Below are positions 49,910 through 58,792 of a stretch of DNA of 64,000 nt, in pieces. Position 1 is the stretch's first letter. The number at the start of each line of letters is the position of its first letter. The notes beneath the pieces are model-generated. The model did no database searches. It was not told the DNA's origin and saw only the letters and a list, made by a program, of their open reading frames with translations. This DNA comes from Paenibacillus phocaeensis. Its GTDB lineage: Bacteria; Bacillota; Bacilli; Paenibacillales; Paenibacillaceae. Made by a program: the position numbers and the translations under genes. Where the stretch lies: the NCBI RefSeq assembly GCF_900021165.1, contig NZ_FCOQ01000036.1, positions 1 to 64,000 of the forward strand, written 5' to 3'.

Positions 49910-51241
49910 TTAATCGCCCTTTTGTAGCGCGGCTTCATGCTCCTTCACGAATTGTTCCGGCGTCACCGCTTTGCCAAACAACGCTTGAATCATGTTCAGA
50001 TGCGTCTGCGCGGCATTCCATTTCATTTGCACATCGGCAAATAAAGTCAGGTTGCTGGCATTGTTCAGCTCATCCAGCAGATCGATGTAGAGCCGGGGTA
50101 AATCCGAAGAGGAAGTGTCCACCTTGGTTGCCGGGATCACCCCGGCTGTGCTGACCGATTCGGCCCCCCATTTGCCGATGAAGTATTCCACGAACTTCTT
50201 CGCTTCGTCTTTGACTTTGGAGTTTTCCGCCACAAACAGGCCTACCCCCGGCCCGCCAACCCAACTGTTAATATCCCCTTTGCCGCCGGCGAAGGTCGGA
50301 AATTTGAAGAAGCCCACATTTTCTTTAAATTGCTGAGGGACATCCGGGTTGCTCGTAAAGTTCGGCACCTCCCAGGTTCCCGCCAGGAACATCGCGGCTT
50401 GCTCCTTCATGAAGACGGATTTCCCTTCCTCATTGGACAGGCCGTTAAAGCCTTTATTAAAAGCGTTCATGTCCACCAGCTTCTGAATTTCGGCCGCGGC
50501 CTGAATCAATGCCGGGTCCTCGAAGGTCCCGGAACGGTCGATCGCTTTCTTCAACGTTTCCGGTCCCCCGAGACGGTCGGCCAGGTACATGTACCAGATC
50601 GATCCCGTCCATCGGTCCCGGTTCCCCAGTGCAATCGGGGTTACCCCTTCACGGTTCAGTTGATTAACCAGATCCAGAAACTGATCGTAAGTTTGCGGCA
50701 CCTTCAGATCATATTTCTCGAATATCGCTTTATTATAATAAATCGGCGAGATGTTCAGCTCGATCGGCAAGCCGTACGTTCTTCCCTGCACGGCGTAAGC
50801 ATCCGTCGCCCCCGGTACGAATTGATCCTTCAATCCGCTGCTCAGCAAATCATCCAGCGGAGCAAACAGATCTCCCTTCACATACGGATCCATGAATCCA
50901 GCCGCCCAGGTTACGCCCACGTCAGGAAGTTCGTTGGCCGCGGACAAAATCTTCAATTTATTCTTGTATTGCTCGTTTTCCATCACTTCCTGCTGAATCG
51001 TTATATTCGGATGCTCGGATTGATATTGGTCGATGATTTCGTTTACCAGTTTATTCTGCTGCGGTGAAGCGCCTGCAGGCCACAGGTGCATGAATTGAAT
51101 CGTTACGTTCCCCCCTGTCGCCGAGGCCGCCTGGTCCTCCGCGCTCCCGCCTCCGGCTGCCTTACCGCCGGTGCAGCCGGAGAGTCCCAGCAGCAGGAGA
51201 AGCGCAATCAACAGGATGGGTATTGTTTTATGGTTGGACAT
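49910..51241 (-). CDS. Sugar ABC transporter substrate-binding lipoprotein
   Basis: 443-aa extracellular solute-binding protein of the family-1 (carbohydrate) type. The signal peptide ends in a lipobox LSGC with Cys23. The body has VTWAAGFMDPYVKGDLFAPLDDLL, EKYDLKVPQTYDQFLDLVNQL and FLAGTWEVPNF, all common in these proteins. GGGGGATC precedes the ATG. No ABC permease or ATPase gene is nearby; the upstream neighbours are a YesN/YesM-like regulator pair, which often controls such uptake genes. A weak CRE-like sequence lies at about 51276. Confidence 0.9.
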   Translation of the reverse strand: MSNHKTIPILLIALLLLLGLSGCTGGKAAGGGSAEDQAASATGGNVTIQFMHLWPAGASPQQNKLVNEIIDQYQSEHPNITIQQEVMENEQYKNKLKILSAANELPDVGVTWAAGFMDPYVKGDLFAPLDDLLSSGLKDQFVPGATDAYAVQGRTYGLPIELNISPIYYNKAIFEKYDLKVPQTYDQFLDLVNQLNREGVTPIALGNRDRWTGSIWYMYLADRLGGPETLKKAIDRSGTFEDPALIQAAAEIQKLVDMNAFNKGFNGLSNEEGKSVFMKEQAAMFLAGTWEVPNFTSNPDVPQQFKENVGFFKFPTFAGGKGDINSWVGGPGVGLFVAENSKVKDEAKKFVEYFIGKWGAESVSTAGVIPATKVDTSSSDLPRLYIDLLDELNNASNLTLFADVQMKWNAAQTHLNMIQALFGKAVTPEQFVKEHEAALQKGD

Positions 51242-51378
51242 GCTTGATCCCCCTAGTTATCACGGCCACTTGATGTAACCGCTTCAACCCAAGTTTATCA
51301 CGTTGATGTTTCCGCTTCCATACCAGTTGTAGGGCATGACGCCTTTTGCCGCAGTAAAAATCTCGAATCCTCTCGCAT

Positions 51379-52176
51379 TTAGGCGTTCTCTTCCGTCTCT
51401 TTCGCTTTGCTGCGGTATTTGCTGGGGCTCATCCCTTCATAGCTTTTGAACACCTTGATGAAATATTTATCGCTTTGATAACCCACGCGTTCGGCGATCT
51501 CCCCGACGGACAGCGTCGTTCGCAACAGCAGCTCCTTGGCGCGAAGCACCCGCAGCCGGCTGATATATTCGCTGAAGGTGAGGTCCGTTTGTTCCTTGAA
51601 CAACACGCTGAAGTAACTCGGATTCAAATGCAGCCGGTCGGCCACCTGGCGCATCGTAATCGGTTCGTGCAAATGCTCATCCAGATAGCTTAACGCCTCA
51701 CGCACCTGCGGCGTATATTGCGTATCCGTCTCCTTCGTCTCCAGCAGTCGCGGGTCGACCAGCTTCTCCATCGTTTCGATCCGATGCCGGTCGTCCTCCA
51801 CCAGCAGCGCCTGCTCCACTGCTTGAACCAGCTTGTGCTTGTCCACCGGTTTGAGCAAATAGTTGACGACGCCGAGCTGCATTGCTTTTTGCGCGTATTC
51901 GAATTCCGCATATCCCGAGATGATGATCGCGACCGGCTTGAACTGCTTGTGACGCTGCTGCATTTCAATCAACTCCAACCCGCTGATCCCGGGCATGCGG
52001 ATGTCCGTAATCATCAGATGGGCGACATGGTCTTCCAGCCAAGCCAGCGCCGCCTGCCCGCTGTCCGCCGCTTCGATGCGATACCGCCCGGCAGACCACG
52101 CTTCCAGCGTTTTCGTAAACCCTTGTCTCGTCCTCGGTTCATCTTCCACCACAAGAATCGTTTTTGGCTGCTTCAT
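51379..52176 (-). CDS. YesN-type response regulator with AraC DNA-binding domain
   Basis: 265 aa. Receiver domain (about 1-125) with acidic residues VVEDEP, phospho-acceptor Asp in LMITDIRMPG (about residue 57), conserved Thr/Ser position ISGYAEF and Lys in LLKPVDK. C-terminal AraC-type double HTH (about 165-262): MRQVADRLHLNPSYFSVLFKEQTDLTFSEYISRLRVLRAKELL and VGEIAERVGYQSDKYFIKVFKSYEGMSPSKYR. GGGGGAACGG precedes the ATG, which overlaps the stop of the kinase gene. Its target is probably the following sugar-binding protein gene. Confidence 0.95.
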   Translation of the reverse strand: MKQPKTILVVEDEPRTRQGFTKTLEAWSAGRYRIEAADSGQAALAWLEDHVAHLMITDIRMPGISGLELIEMQQRHKQFKPVAIIISGYAEFEYAQKAMQLGVVNYLLKPVDKHKLVQAVEQALLVEDDRHRIETMEKLVDPRLLETKETDTQYTPQVREALSYLDEHLHEPITMRQVADRLHLNPSYFSVLFKEQTDLTFSEYISRLRVLRAKELLLRTTLSVGEIAERVGYQSDKYFIKVFKSYEGMSPSKYRSKAKETEENA

Positions 52177-53933
52177 CCCGTTCCCCCGAATTCACTAGGT
52201 ATTTCAAAGCTTACAGACGTTCCTTCGCCCGGACGGCTGGCGACCTGCAGTCCGTGTTTTCCCCCATGCTCCCCGTCAAAATACAAACGCAGCCGCCGCT
52301 GCACGTTTACAATCCCAACGCCGGTCCCTTTGGAGGAAATGGAAGGCCCCCCTTCCATCGCCTGCATTAAGCCGTTCAGCGTTCCCTCATCCATTCCGGG
52401 ACCGTTATCCCGTACGGTGATTTTTACGTAACCTTCCCGCTCCGCCGATTCGACGGCTATACTGACTTTGCCCTGGCCGACTTGCTTCTCCACCCCGTGC
52501 AAGATCGCGTTCTCCACCAACGGCTGGATCAGAAGCTTCGGAAGCTTGACGTGGCGGAACTCGCCGGCGTCAATGGACCAGGTTAACCGTTCTGCAAGGC
52601 GAATATCCATCAGTTGGAGATAACGTTCCACATGCTCAAGCTCGTCCTCCATCGTCACCCACTCATCCTGGTTCGAACTGCTGATGGTATACCGGAACAA
52701 GCTGGACATGCCGACCACCAGATTAGCCAGTTCCTCTTCCCCCTTCTCCTCCAGCGACCAGTAGAAAGCCTCCAGCGTATTGAACAGGAAATGCGGGTTG
52801 ATTTGCGCCTGGAGCGCTTTCAGTTCGGTGCGGCTTTGCAGTAGCTCCTTCTCGTAGACGACGCGGATCAATTCATTCATGTTGTCGACCATCTGGTTGT
52901 AGGAATTGTTCAGCTCATTGATTTCCATCGTCTTCGAGAACATCGGGTTCGGCTGCAGCACGCCAAATCTCGCCCCGCGCATCGCCTTGATCAGCCGGAA
53001 GATCGGCCGGGTAATCATCGTGGACAGCGACAGCGACATGATCAGGAACAGGAGCACACCGATTGCTCCCGAGGCAATGACCGCCGTGCGAAGCGCAGAG
53101 ATCCCGCTGGTGACATAGCTGACCGGCGTGAAGAAGACCAGCGTCCACCCCGTCGCTTTGGAAGCTTGTTTCACCTCGATAAATTCCTGTCCGCCGATGG
53201 TGATATTTCTCCCCGGATTGCCCAGCAGCTCCTTCAAATTCAAATCTTCCGCCGGAAAGCTGAAGTTCGTTGCCACCGGACGCTGGTTCCCATCCACCAA
53301 CAGGATATATTCCCCGCCTTCCCCGTTGATTTGCTCATGAATTTGAAAATAAGCTCGGTCGATCCGCACCATTAAATATCCCCCGGACGAAAACCAGCGG
53401 TCGAGCAGGCTGACTCGGCGCAGCGCCAGCACGGAGGACGGGTCGCGCGGATCGATGCCAATCCATACGAGCGCCCCCTTGCCCCAATTGGCTGCATTGA
53501 TCCACTGCGAGTCAATCGTGTCTATCAATTGGGTTTCGTTAAGCGGGAACAACCGGCGGTAGTCGTTCGTATATAACTCCAGCGATTTAATGCCGGTTAC
53601 GTAGGCCTGATAGTCACTGAACAACGGCAGCAACGACTGGCGCGAACTGAACGGCGTCTCCTGCCCTTGCACCTCAGCCATCAGCAGCTGCTGGACATAA
53701 TCATCGGTGGCGACTTGAGTCGTCAGCGTGTTGATCTGGGCAATCAGCGCATCCAACCGGCCGTTGGCTTGAAGCGCGGTCTGGCTGATATGCTTCTCGG
53801 CATTGGTTTTCAGCAGCGCAGACACCCGGGAATACGTCAGAACGCTCGCAATCCCCAGGACAAATATCATCAGCAGCATGAAGCTGAGGAAGATTTGATT
53901 TCTTAAGGTAAACCATCGTTTCGGCTTTTTCAC
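52173..53933 (-). CDS. YesM-type sensor histidine kinase
   Basis: 586-aa membrane kinase partner of the overlapping YesN-type regulator. TM1 (NQIFLSFMLLMIFVLGIASVLTY), an extracytoplasmic Cache-like domain (about 40-285), TM2 (AVIASGAIGVLLFLIMSLSLS), a HAMP-like linker, the His_kinase domain with QINPHFLFNTLEAFYWSLEE, and an HATPase domain (NAILHGVEKQ, DNGPGMDEG, GTGVGIVNVQRRL). GTG at 53933 is the best start for an N terminus KKPKRWFTLRNQ; the open frame to 54146 overlaps the divergent HAD gene and is unlikely. It probably senses an extracellular sugar. Confidence 0.93.
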   Translation of the reverse strand: MKKPKRWFTLRNQIFLSFMLLMIFVLGIASVLTYSRVSALLKTNAEKHISQTALQANGRLDALIAQINTLTTQVATDDYVQQLLMAEVQGQETPFSSRQSLLPLFSDYQAYVTGIKSLELYTNDYRRLFPLNETQLIDTIDSQWINAANWGKGALVWIGIDPRDPSSVLALRRVSLLDRWFSSGGYLMVRIDRAYFQIHEQINGEGGEYILLVDGNQRPVATNFSFPAEDLNLKELLGNPGRNITIGGQEFIEVKQASKATGWTLVFFTPVSYVTSGISALRTAVIASGAIGVLLFLIMSLSLSTMITRPIFRLIKAMRGARFGVLQPNPMFSKTMEINELNNSYNQMVDNMNELIRVVYEKELLQSRTELKALQAQINPHFLFNTLEAFYWSLEEKGEEELANLVVGMSSLFRYTISSSNQDEWVTMEDELEHVERYLQLMDIRLAERLTWSIDAGEFRHVKLPKLLIQPLVENAILHGVEKQVGQGKVSIAVESAEREGYVKITVRDNGPGMDEGTLNGLMQAMEGGPSISSKGTGVGIVNVQRRLRLYFDGEHGGKHGLQVASRPGEGTSVSFEIPSEFGGTG

Positions 53934-54136
53934 ATCCGGTCCTAACCTTTCCGTCCAAAATGTACAACCCGATCCCATCATATAACGAAAAGGCCGGATG
54001 AAACTATGTATTTTCGAACCTGTCCCGTATAATGAGAAGATGTCAGCTCCTGCTGTCAGTACAATACATAAGCATTTTAATGGAAAAGGCCAAGGTTTTC
54101 TACTGCGGCTGGAAGAGGGAGAAGAGGAACATCGCA

Positions 54137-54877
54137 ATGAAGCCAATCACGCCAAACCATGCGGTATTTTTTGACGTTGACGATACGTTATATGACCACC
54201 TGCAGCCTTTCCGCGCCGCGCTGGAAGAAATACTGAATACCGGGAATGACTTTCCGTACGAGCCGGCTTATCACAGGATGCGCTATTACAGTGATTTTCT
54301 GTCTGCCGAAGCTGGGGGCACGCCAACGCAAGGTCAGGCGCTTGAGTCGATGCGTACCGAGCGTTTCATCCGCTCGCTGGGGGAGTTCGGCCTCCCGCTG
54401 TCCGCGGAACAAGCCGCAGCGGTTCAGGCCGCCTATCTGAGCCGTCAATTTGACATTCATCCGTTCCCCGGAGCCCTGGAGCTCATCGGCGAGCTGCAGG
54501 CGCGGGACGTGGTCGTCGGAATTATTACGAACGGGCCGCCGGATCACCAGTGGCGAAAAATCCGAGCGCTGGGGGTGGACCGGCGGATCCCCGCCGAGCG
54601 GGTGTTCATCTCGGGAGCGATTGGCCTCACCAAACCGGACATTCGGCTGTTCCACCTGATTGCCGAGAAGCTGGGCAAAGCACCGGAGCAATGCTGTTAT
54701 ATCGGGGATTCCTGGCGCAACGATGTCGTTGGAGCAGCCGGTGCCGGTTGGCAGACGATCTGGTTCAATCACCGCGGTGTTCGGCCCGAATCGGAGGGTT
54801 CCCTTCCTTATACGCCGGCTGTCACTTATACCGAATTATCCCGGCTGTTGCTGGGCGAATCGAATGAAAGACAATGA
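54137..54877 (+). CDS. HAD-superfamily hydrolase
   Basis: 246-aa soluble phosphatase-like enzyme. Motif I FFDVDDTLYDH has the nucleophile Asp and the second acid Asp; motif II is the T in VVGIITNGP; motif III Lys lies in GLTKPDIRLF; and motif IV is YIGDSWRNDVVGAAGAGW. The helical cap (about 25-105) places it in subfamily I, like phosphoglycolate or 2-haloacid enzymes. ATG at 54137 has GAAGAGGAAC upstream. The substrate is unknown. It is divergent from the YesM-type kinase. Confidence 0.9.
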   Translation: MKPITPNHAVFFDVDDTLYDHLQPFRAALEEILNTGNDFPYEPAYHRMRYYSDFLSAEAGGTPTQGQALESMRTERFIRSLGEFGLPLSAEQAAAVQAAYLSRQFDIHPFPGALELIGELQARDVVVGIITNGPPDHQWRKIRALGVDRRIPAERVFISGAIGLTKPDIRLFHLIAEKLGKAPEQCCYIGDSWRNDVVGAAGAGWQTIWFNHRGVRPESEGSLPYTPAVTYTELSRLLLGESNERQ

Positions 54878-54882
54878 AACTC

Positions 54883-54920
54883 CAAGGAATGCTGCGATAG
54901 GATGCGGCATTCCTTTTTTG
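54883..54920 (+). terminator. Terminator of the HAD gene
   Basis: AAGGAATGC pairs with GCATTCCTT and the tail is TTTTTT, directly after the stop. Confidence 0.88.
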
Positions 54921-54946
54921 CATCCGAATCAATCTCTCGCCATCCC

Positions 54947-54976
54947 TGCATAGTTCGACCCATGCTACACACAATA
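54947..54976 (+). promoter_or_regulatory. Possible sigma-G promoter of the germination operon
   Basis: TGCATA at 54947-54952 fits the sigma-G -35 (TGMATA), and 17 bases later CACAATA (54970-54976) differs by one base from a CATAATA-type -10. It is 33 bases before the gerA-type start. Germination receptor operons in Bacillus are known sigma-G genes. Confidence 0.5.
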
Positions 54977-55008
54977 GAAGAAACTACCTCAACTGGAGGA
55001 ATTACACC

Positions 55009-56502
55009 TTGTTCTCCCGACTAATGAAATCCATCTTCACGATAGCCAATCAAAAAACCAGGCAGCAAACACCCCATACATCCGAACCCCAGGCACCGGG
55101 CCCGCTGTCACTGAACCGCGTGCTGGATGAATTCCGGGGCTGCTCCGATCTGGAGCATCGGACGTACCCGGTGATCCAGGCCGATATCTTATACTTCGAT
55201 CACATGGTCGACAAGCAGAAGTTTATCAATAACGTGGTGATTCCGCTTGAAAACATCCGTCGTGAAGATCTGGACGGGCTCCTGCAGCAGTCCCAATTCG
55301 CCCGCGAGGTCGATATAACGAAGGTCATCCGCGGCGTTTTGGACGGGGATGCCGCGTTGTTCGTGCCGCAAGGGGTCTATCTCGTTTCCGTTTATGGACC
55401 CGAGATACGGCCGATCGAATCGTCACAAACGGAGTCCACGATTGTCGGCCCGCATGACTCATTTATTGAATCGCTGGACACCAATCTGTCCATCATCCGC
55501 CGCAGGGTGAAAAGCAGCCGATTGAAGGTCAAGCAATTCGAGGTCGGCGAAGTGTTCAAGTCCAAGGTGTGTTTAATGTATATCGACGAAATCGCCAATA
55601 TGGACTTCGTCAACCGCATGTCCGACCGGATTAGCAGCATCGAATACAGCGCGGTTTTCGACGGCAGCATGTTGGTGCAATTGATCGAGGATTTTCCCTC
55701 CACGATCTTTCCGCTGTTCCTGACCTCGGAGCGTCCCGACGTTGCCGTATCCAAACTGAACGAAGGGCGGGTCGTCGTGATTATGGACCAAAGCCCCTCG
55801 GTCATCGTAGGGCCTACGACGATCTTCGAATTTTTTACCTCGCCCGACGATTATTACAGCCGCTGGGCCGTCGGCACGTTTCTTCGGGTCATGCGGTATG
55901 TCGCCTTTGTGCTTACGCTGACGCTCACCTCGATGTATGTCTCCATCACGACATACCATTACGAGATGATTCCGCAAAATTTGCTGGCCTCGTTGTCCGA
56001 ATCGCGCAGCCGCGTCCCTTTTCCCCCGGTCCTGGAAGCTTTGCTGATGGAAACCACCCTCGAGTTGCTGCGTGAGGCCGGCGCCCGTCTGCCGTCCAAG
56101 ATCGGGCAAACGATCGGGATTGTCGGCGGGATCGTCATCGGCACGGCGGCGGTGGAAGCCGGATTTACCAGCAACATCCTGATCATCTCCGTGGCGATGT
56201 CCGCCATCGCTTCGTTCGTCATTCCCAGCTACACGATGAGCGGGTCGATCCGTCTCATACGGTTTGCTCTGATCATCCTGTCGGGGATGCTCGGAAATTT
56301 CGGCTTCATGTTCGGGTTGGGACTGGTGATCATCCATATGTCCAAGCTGACCAGCCTGGGAGCACCGTACATGTTACCGCTCGCGCCGATCAAACCGACG
56401 GACTGGAAGGACATTTTTATCCGGGGGCCGTTCTGGATGTTTTCCAAGCGTCCGAAGCAGTCCCGTACAACTAATCCAACAACCAACAAAATGAAGAAAT
56501 AG
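55009..56502 (+). CDS. GerA-family spore germination protein (A subunit)
   Basis: Membrane subunit of a nutrient germinant receptor in the spore inner membrane. The 497-aa protein has a large hydrophilic N-terminal domain (about 1-270) and about five membrane helices, with VYLVSVYGPE, the conserved NEGRVVVIMDQSPSVIVGPTTIFEFFTSPDDYYSRW, and PFPPVLEALLMETTLELLREAGARLP...GQTIGIVGGIVIGTAAVEAGFTS. A TTG at 55009 behind GGAGG is the start. It heads a three-gene operon with the B and C subunits. Confidence 0.95.
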   Translation: MFSRLMKSIFTIANQKTRQQTPHTSEPQAPGPLSLNRVLDEFRGCSDLEHRTYPVIQADILYFDHMVDKQKFINNVVIPLENIRREDLDGLLQQSQFAREVDITKVIRGVLDGDAALFVPQGVYLVSVYGPEIRPIESSQTESTIVGPHDSFIESLDTNLSIIRRRVKSSRLKVKQFEVGEVFKSKVCLMYIDEIANMDFVNRMSDRISSIEYSAVFDGSMLVQLIEDFPSTIFPLFLTSERPDVAVSKLNEGRVVVIMDQSPSVIVGPTTIFEFFTSPDDYYSRWAVGTFLRVMRYVAFVLTLTLTSMYVSITTYHYEMIPQNLLASLSESRSRVPFPPVLEALLMETTLELLREAGARLPSKIGQTIGIVGGIVIGTAAVEAGFTSNILIISVAMSAIASFVIPSYTMSGSIRLIRFALIILSGMLGNFGFMFGLGLVIIHMSKLTSLGAPYMLPLAPIKPTDWKDIFIRGPFWMFSKRPKQSRTTNPTTNKMKK

Positions 56503-56511
56503 GTGACCCAA

Positions 56512-57594
56512 TTGGATCGGGAGAGACTGAATCGCTTCCATATCGCCCTCATGGTATTCAACACCCAAAGCGGGATCGTCCTGTTCACCCTGCCGCGGAT
56601 CACGGCGCGCTACTTGGGAACCAACGGCTGGTTGATGCTTGTTCCGATGTTCCTGTTCGTTGCGCTGAACATTATGCTGATCTCCGCAGTTTACAAGATG
56701 GGCGGGGGAAGATCCGTGTTTGACATTCTCGGCGCCTCGCTGCCGCGGTTCCTTCTGATCCCGCTGTATGTGCTGCTATGGGGGCTGTTCAGCATGATCG
56801 GCTGTCTCGTTATCAAGCAGTATGCCTTGATCTATCAAATGCTGATCTTTCCGACAACCTCGGATGTGGTGCTCAAGATCTTCGTAGACATACTCGTATT
56901 TCTCTATGTTGCTAAAGGAATCTACGCCATGTCCAAGGCAAATGTCATTTTCTCGTTGTTGCTGCTGCTGCAAATTCCGCTCGCCTTTTTTTTCCTCGGC
57001 GAATTCGATTTTGCTCGGTTGACGCCGTTTCTGCTCCAGGAGGGAACCGATATGAAAGAGGGATTTATCCGGCTGTACGGCGCGTATATGGGATACGAGC
57101 TATGCCTTTTTCTGTTCCCCTATGCGGAAAACAACAAAAAATGGCTGAAATACATCCATCTCGGTAACGGGATCACTATGTTCATTTACCTGCTGGTCAC
57201 CTTTTTGGCTTACGGCTTCTTCAGCCATCAAGCTTTGATCCATTCGTCTTTTCCGATCCTCGACATGTATGCCTATTTGCGGTTTCCGTTCATCGAGCGC
57301 ATTCAGAACTTTCTGTTCAGCCTGTTCCTGTTTTCGATCATGCATACGGGGGCGATGTACTATTGGTCCGGCCAGGCGGTGATGTCGCAGGTCTTTCGCC
57401 GCATCCCCTGGAAAATGATCGTAGTTTTGTCCATGGTCGCAACTGCCTGTGTAGGAATGATCCCGAAATCCTTGATCGAGGTGGAGACTTGGTTTCAATA
57501 TTTGACGATCGCACAGCTGGGCTTCTCCTTCGGCTTTCCTATGCTGCTGCTCCTGCTCCTTCTAGTGCAAAGGAGGTTCAAGAAACATGCCTAG
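56512..57594 (+). CDS. GerB-family germination permease (B subunit)
   Basis: About 360-aa membrane protein with ten predicted helices, related to APC amino-acid transporters. N terminus LNRFHIALMVFNTQSGIVLFTLPRITARYLGTNGWLMLVPMFLF is typical of GerAB proteins, and the central helices hold the germinant pocket in known receptors. TTG at 56512 is well spaced from AGGTGA; a GTG at 56503 is an alternative three codons upstream. It directly follows the A subunit and overlaps the C subunit by eight bases. Confidence 0.93.
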   Translation: MDRERLNRFHIALMVFNTQSGIVLFTLPRITARYLGTNGWLMLVPMFLFVALNIMLISAVYKMGGGRSVFDILGASLPRFLLIPLYVLLWGLFSMIGCLVIKQYALIYQMLIFPTTSDVVLKIFVDILVFLYVAKGIYAMSKANVIFSLLLLLQIPLAFFFLGEFDFARLTPFLLQEGTDMKEGFIRLYGAYMGYELCLFLFPYAENNKKWLKYIHLGNGITMFIYLLVTFLAYGFFSHQALIHSSFPILDMYAYLRFPFIERIQNFLFSLFLFSIMHTGAMYYWSGQAVMSQVFRRIPWKMIVVLSMVATACVGMIPKSLIEVETWFQYLTIAQLGFSFGFPMLLLLLLLVQRRFKKHA

Positions 57595-58690
57595 ACGCCT
57601 ATTTCTGACCGTTGTCCTCTGCTTCCTGCTCGCCGGCTGCAGTCAGGATCAGCGCGTTCTGGAACGGATCGGCTATATCGAAACCGCCGCATTTGACGCA
57701 GCGCCCGAGAATAAGCTGCAAGTCACGATCAGTATGCCGCTGGTCACGCAGTTTGCCAGAAACGGCGAAACGACGGATGAATTGCTCAAAACGATTTGCT
57801 CAAGCCACAAGGAAGCGAAATCGTCTTTATCCTTCCGGACCAGCCGAACCATCGTCAGCGGACAGATTCGCACGATCTTGTTCGGGGAAGCGTTGGCCCG
57901 CCGGGGTCTCTGGGCGCATATGGATACGTTCCTGCGCGATCCGAGCATTTCCATCCGGACCGCCATCGTCGTCGTCGATGGGAAAGCCGGTGAAGTCATC
58001 GGGCACGAATATCCGCGCCACACCAAAACAGCCAACTACCTTAACAAGCTGCTGCAAAAGGAATTTAATAAACAGTCGACCCCCCGCACCGCGTTATATC
58101 AATTTACCCGCGATTATTATGACGACGGCATGGACCCGATCGCCATCATGGTCAAGGAGCAGGGCAAGGATATTGCCATCAGCGGCATCGCCTTGTTCCG
58201 GGGAGACCGGATGATCGACAAGCTGCCTGGAGAAGACATTTTTCTGTTCTCGTTTCTGTATCAAAATCTGCAGCAAGGCGAGTTCAGCTTATCGTCGGAT
58301 GATCCCGATCTGAAAACCATCTCTTTCCGGGCCGTCAAAAGCAAACGCCGGATCGAAGTTACGAAACGTTCGTCCGGCGAATACGAAGCGGATATTTATC
58401 TTAAAGTAGAGGGAGGCGTAGAGGAGTATATCGGCGGCGCAAAACTTAGCACGCCCGAACGGGCAAAGGTTGAACAGCTGGTCAGCCAGCACATCGCCAC
58501 GGAAGCGCAGCGGATCATCAAGACGATGCAGCAGAACAAAACCGATAACATCGGTCTTGGCAAATACGTGCGAAACAAAATGGGGCACGCAGAATGGAAA
58601 CAAACCTCCTGGCACGAAATGTTCGGTCAAATGCCTGTACGCGTCCACTGCTCCTTTTACATGAAAAATTTCGGAACTTATTTCGACTAA
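57587..58690 (+). CDS. Ger(x)C-family germination lipoprotein (C subunit)
   Basis: 367-aa lipoprotein with lipobox LLAGC (Cys18). LERIGYIETAAFDAAPENKLQVTISMP and SFRTSRTIVSGQIRTILFGEALARRGLWAHMDTFLRDPSISIRTAIVVV are family blocks; VEEYIGGAKLSTPERAKVEQLVSQHIATEAQRIIKTMQQNKTDNIGLGKYVRN near the end is the conserved last domain. AAAGGAGG precedes the ATG within the gerB-type gene. With the A and B subunits it forms a complete germinant receptor. Confidence 0.94.
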   Translation: MPRRLFLTVVLCFLLAGCSQDQRVLERIGYIETAAFDAAPENKLQVTISMPLVTQFARNGETTDELLKTICSSHKEAKSSLSFRTSRTIVSGQIRTILFGEALARRGLWAHMDTFLRDPSISIRTAIVVVDGKAGEVIGHEYPRHTKTANYLNKLLQKEFNKQSTPRTALYQFTRDYYDDGMDPIAIMVKEQGKDIAISGIALFRGDRMIDKLPGEDIFLFSFLYQNLQQGEFSLSSDDPDLKTISFRAVKSKRRIEVTKRSSGEYEADIYLKVEGGVEEYIGGAKLSTPERAKVEQLVSQHIATEAQRIIKTMQQNKTDNIGLGKYVRNKMGHAEWKQTSWHEMFGQMPVRVHCSFYMKNFGTYFD

Positions 58691-58792
58691 GGATGAGGCC
58701 GCGTTACTTCCCGATTGCCTGGTGCTCAGAAACTTTTACAAGAGTAGAAGCGTCTAGTTCTTAGAACCAGGTTATTGAAGGGAGAGTTTAAC

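Noticed and set aside
51270..51290. CRE (CcpA) site upstream of the sugar-binding protein gene
   Set aside because: ATGTAACCGCTTCAA matches the consensus only with a mismatch at a key position; noted as weak and not listed as a feature.
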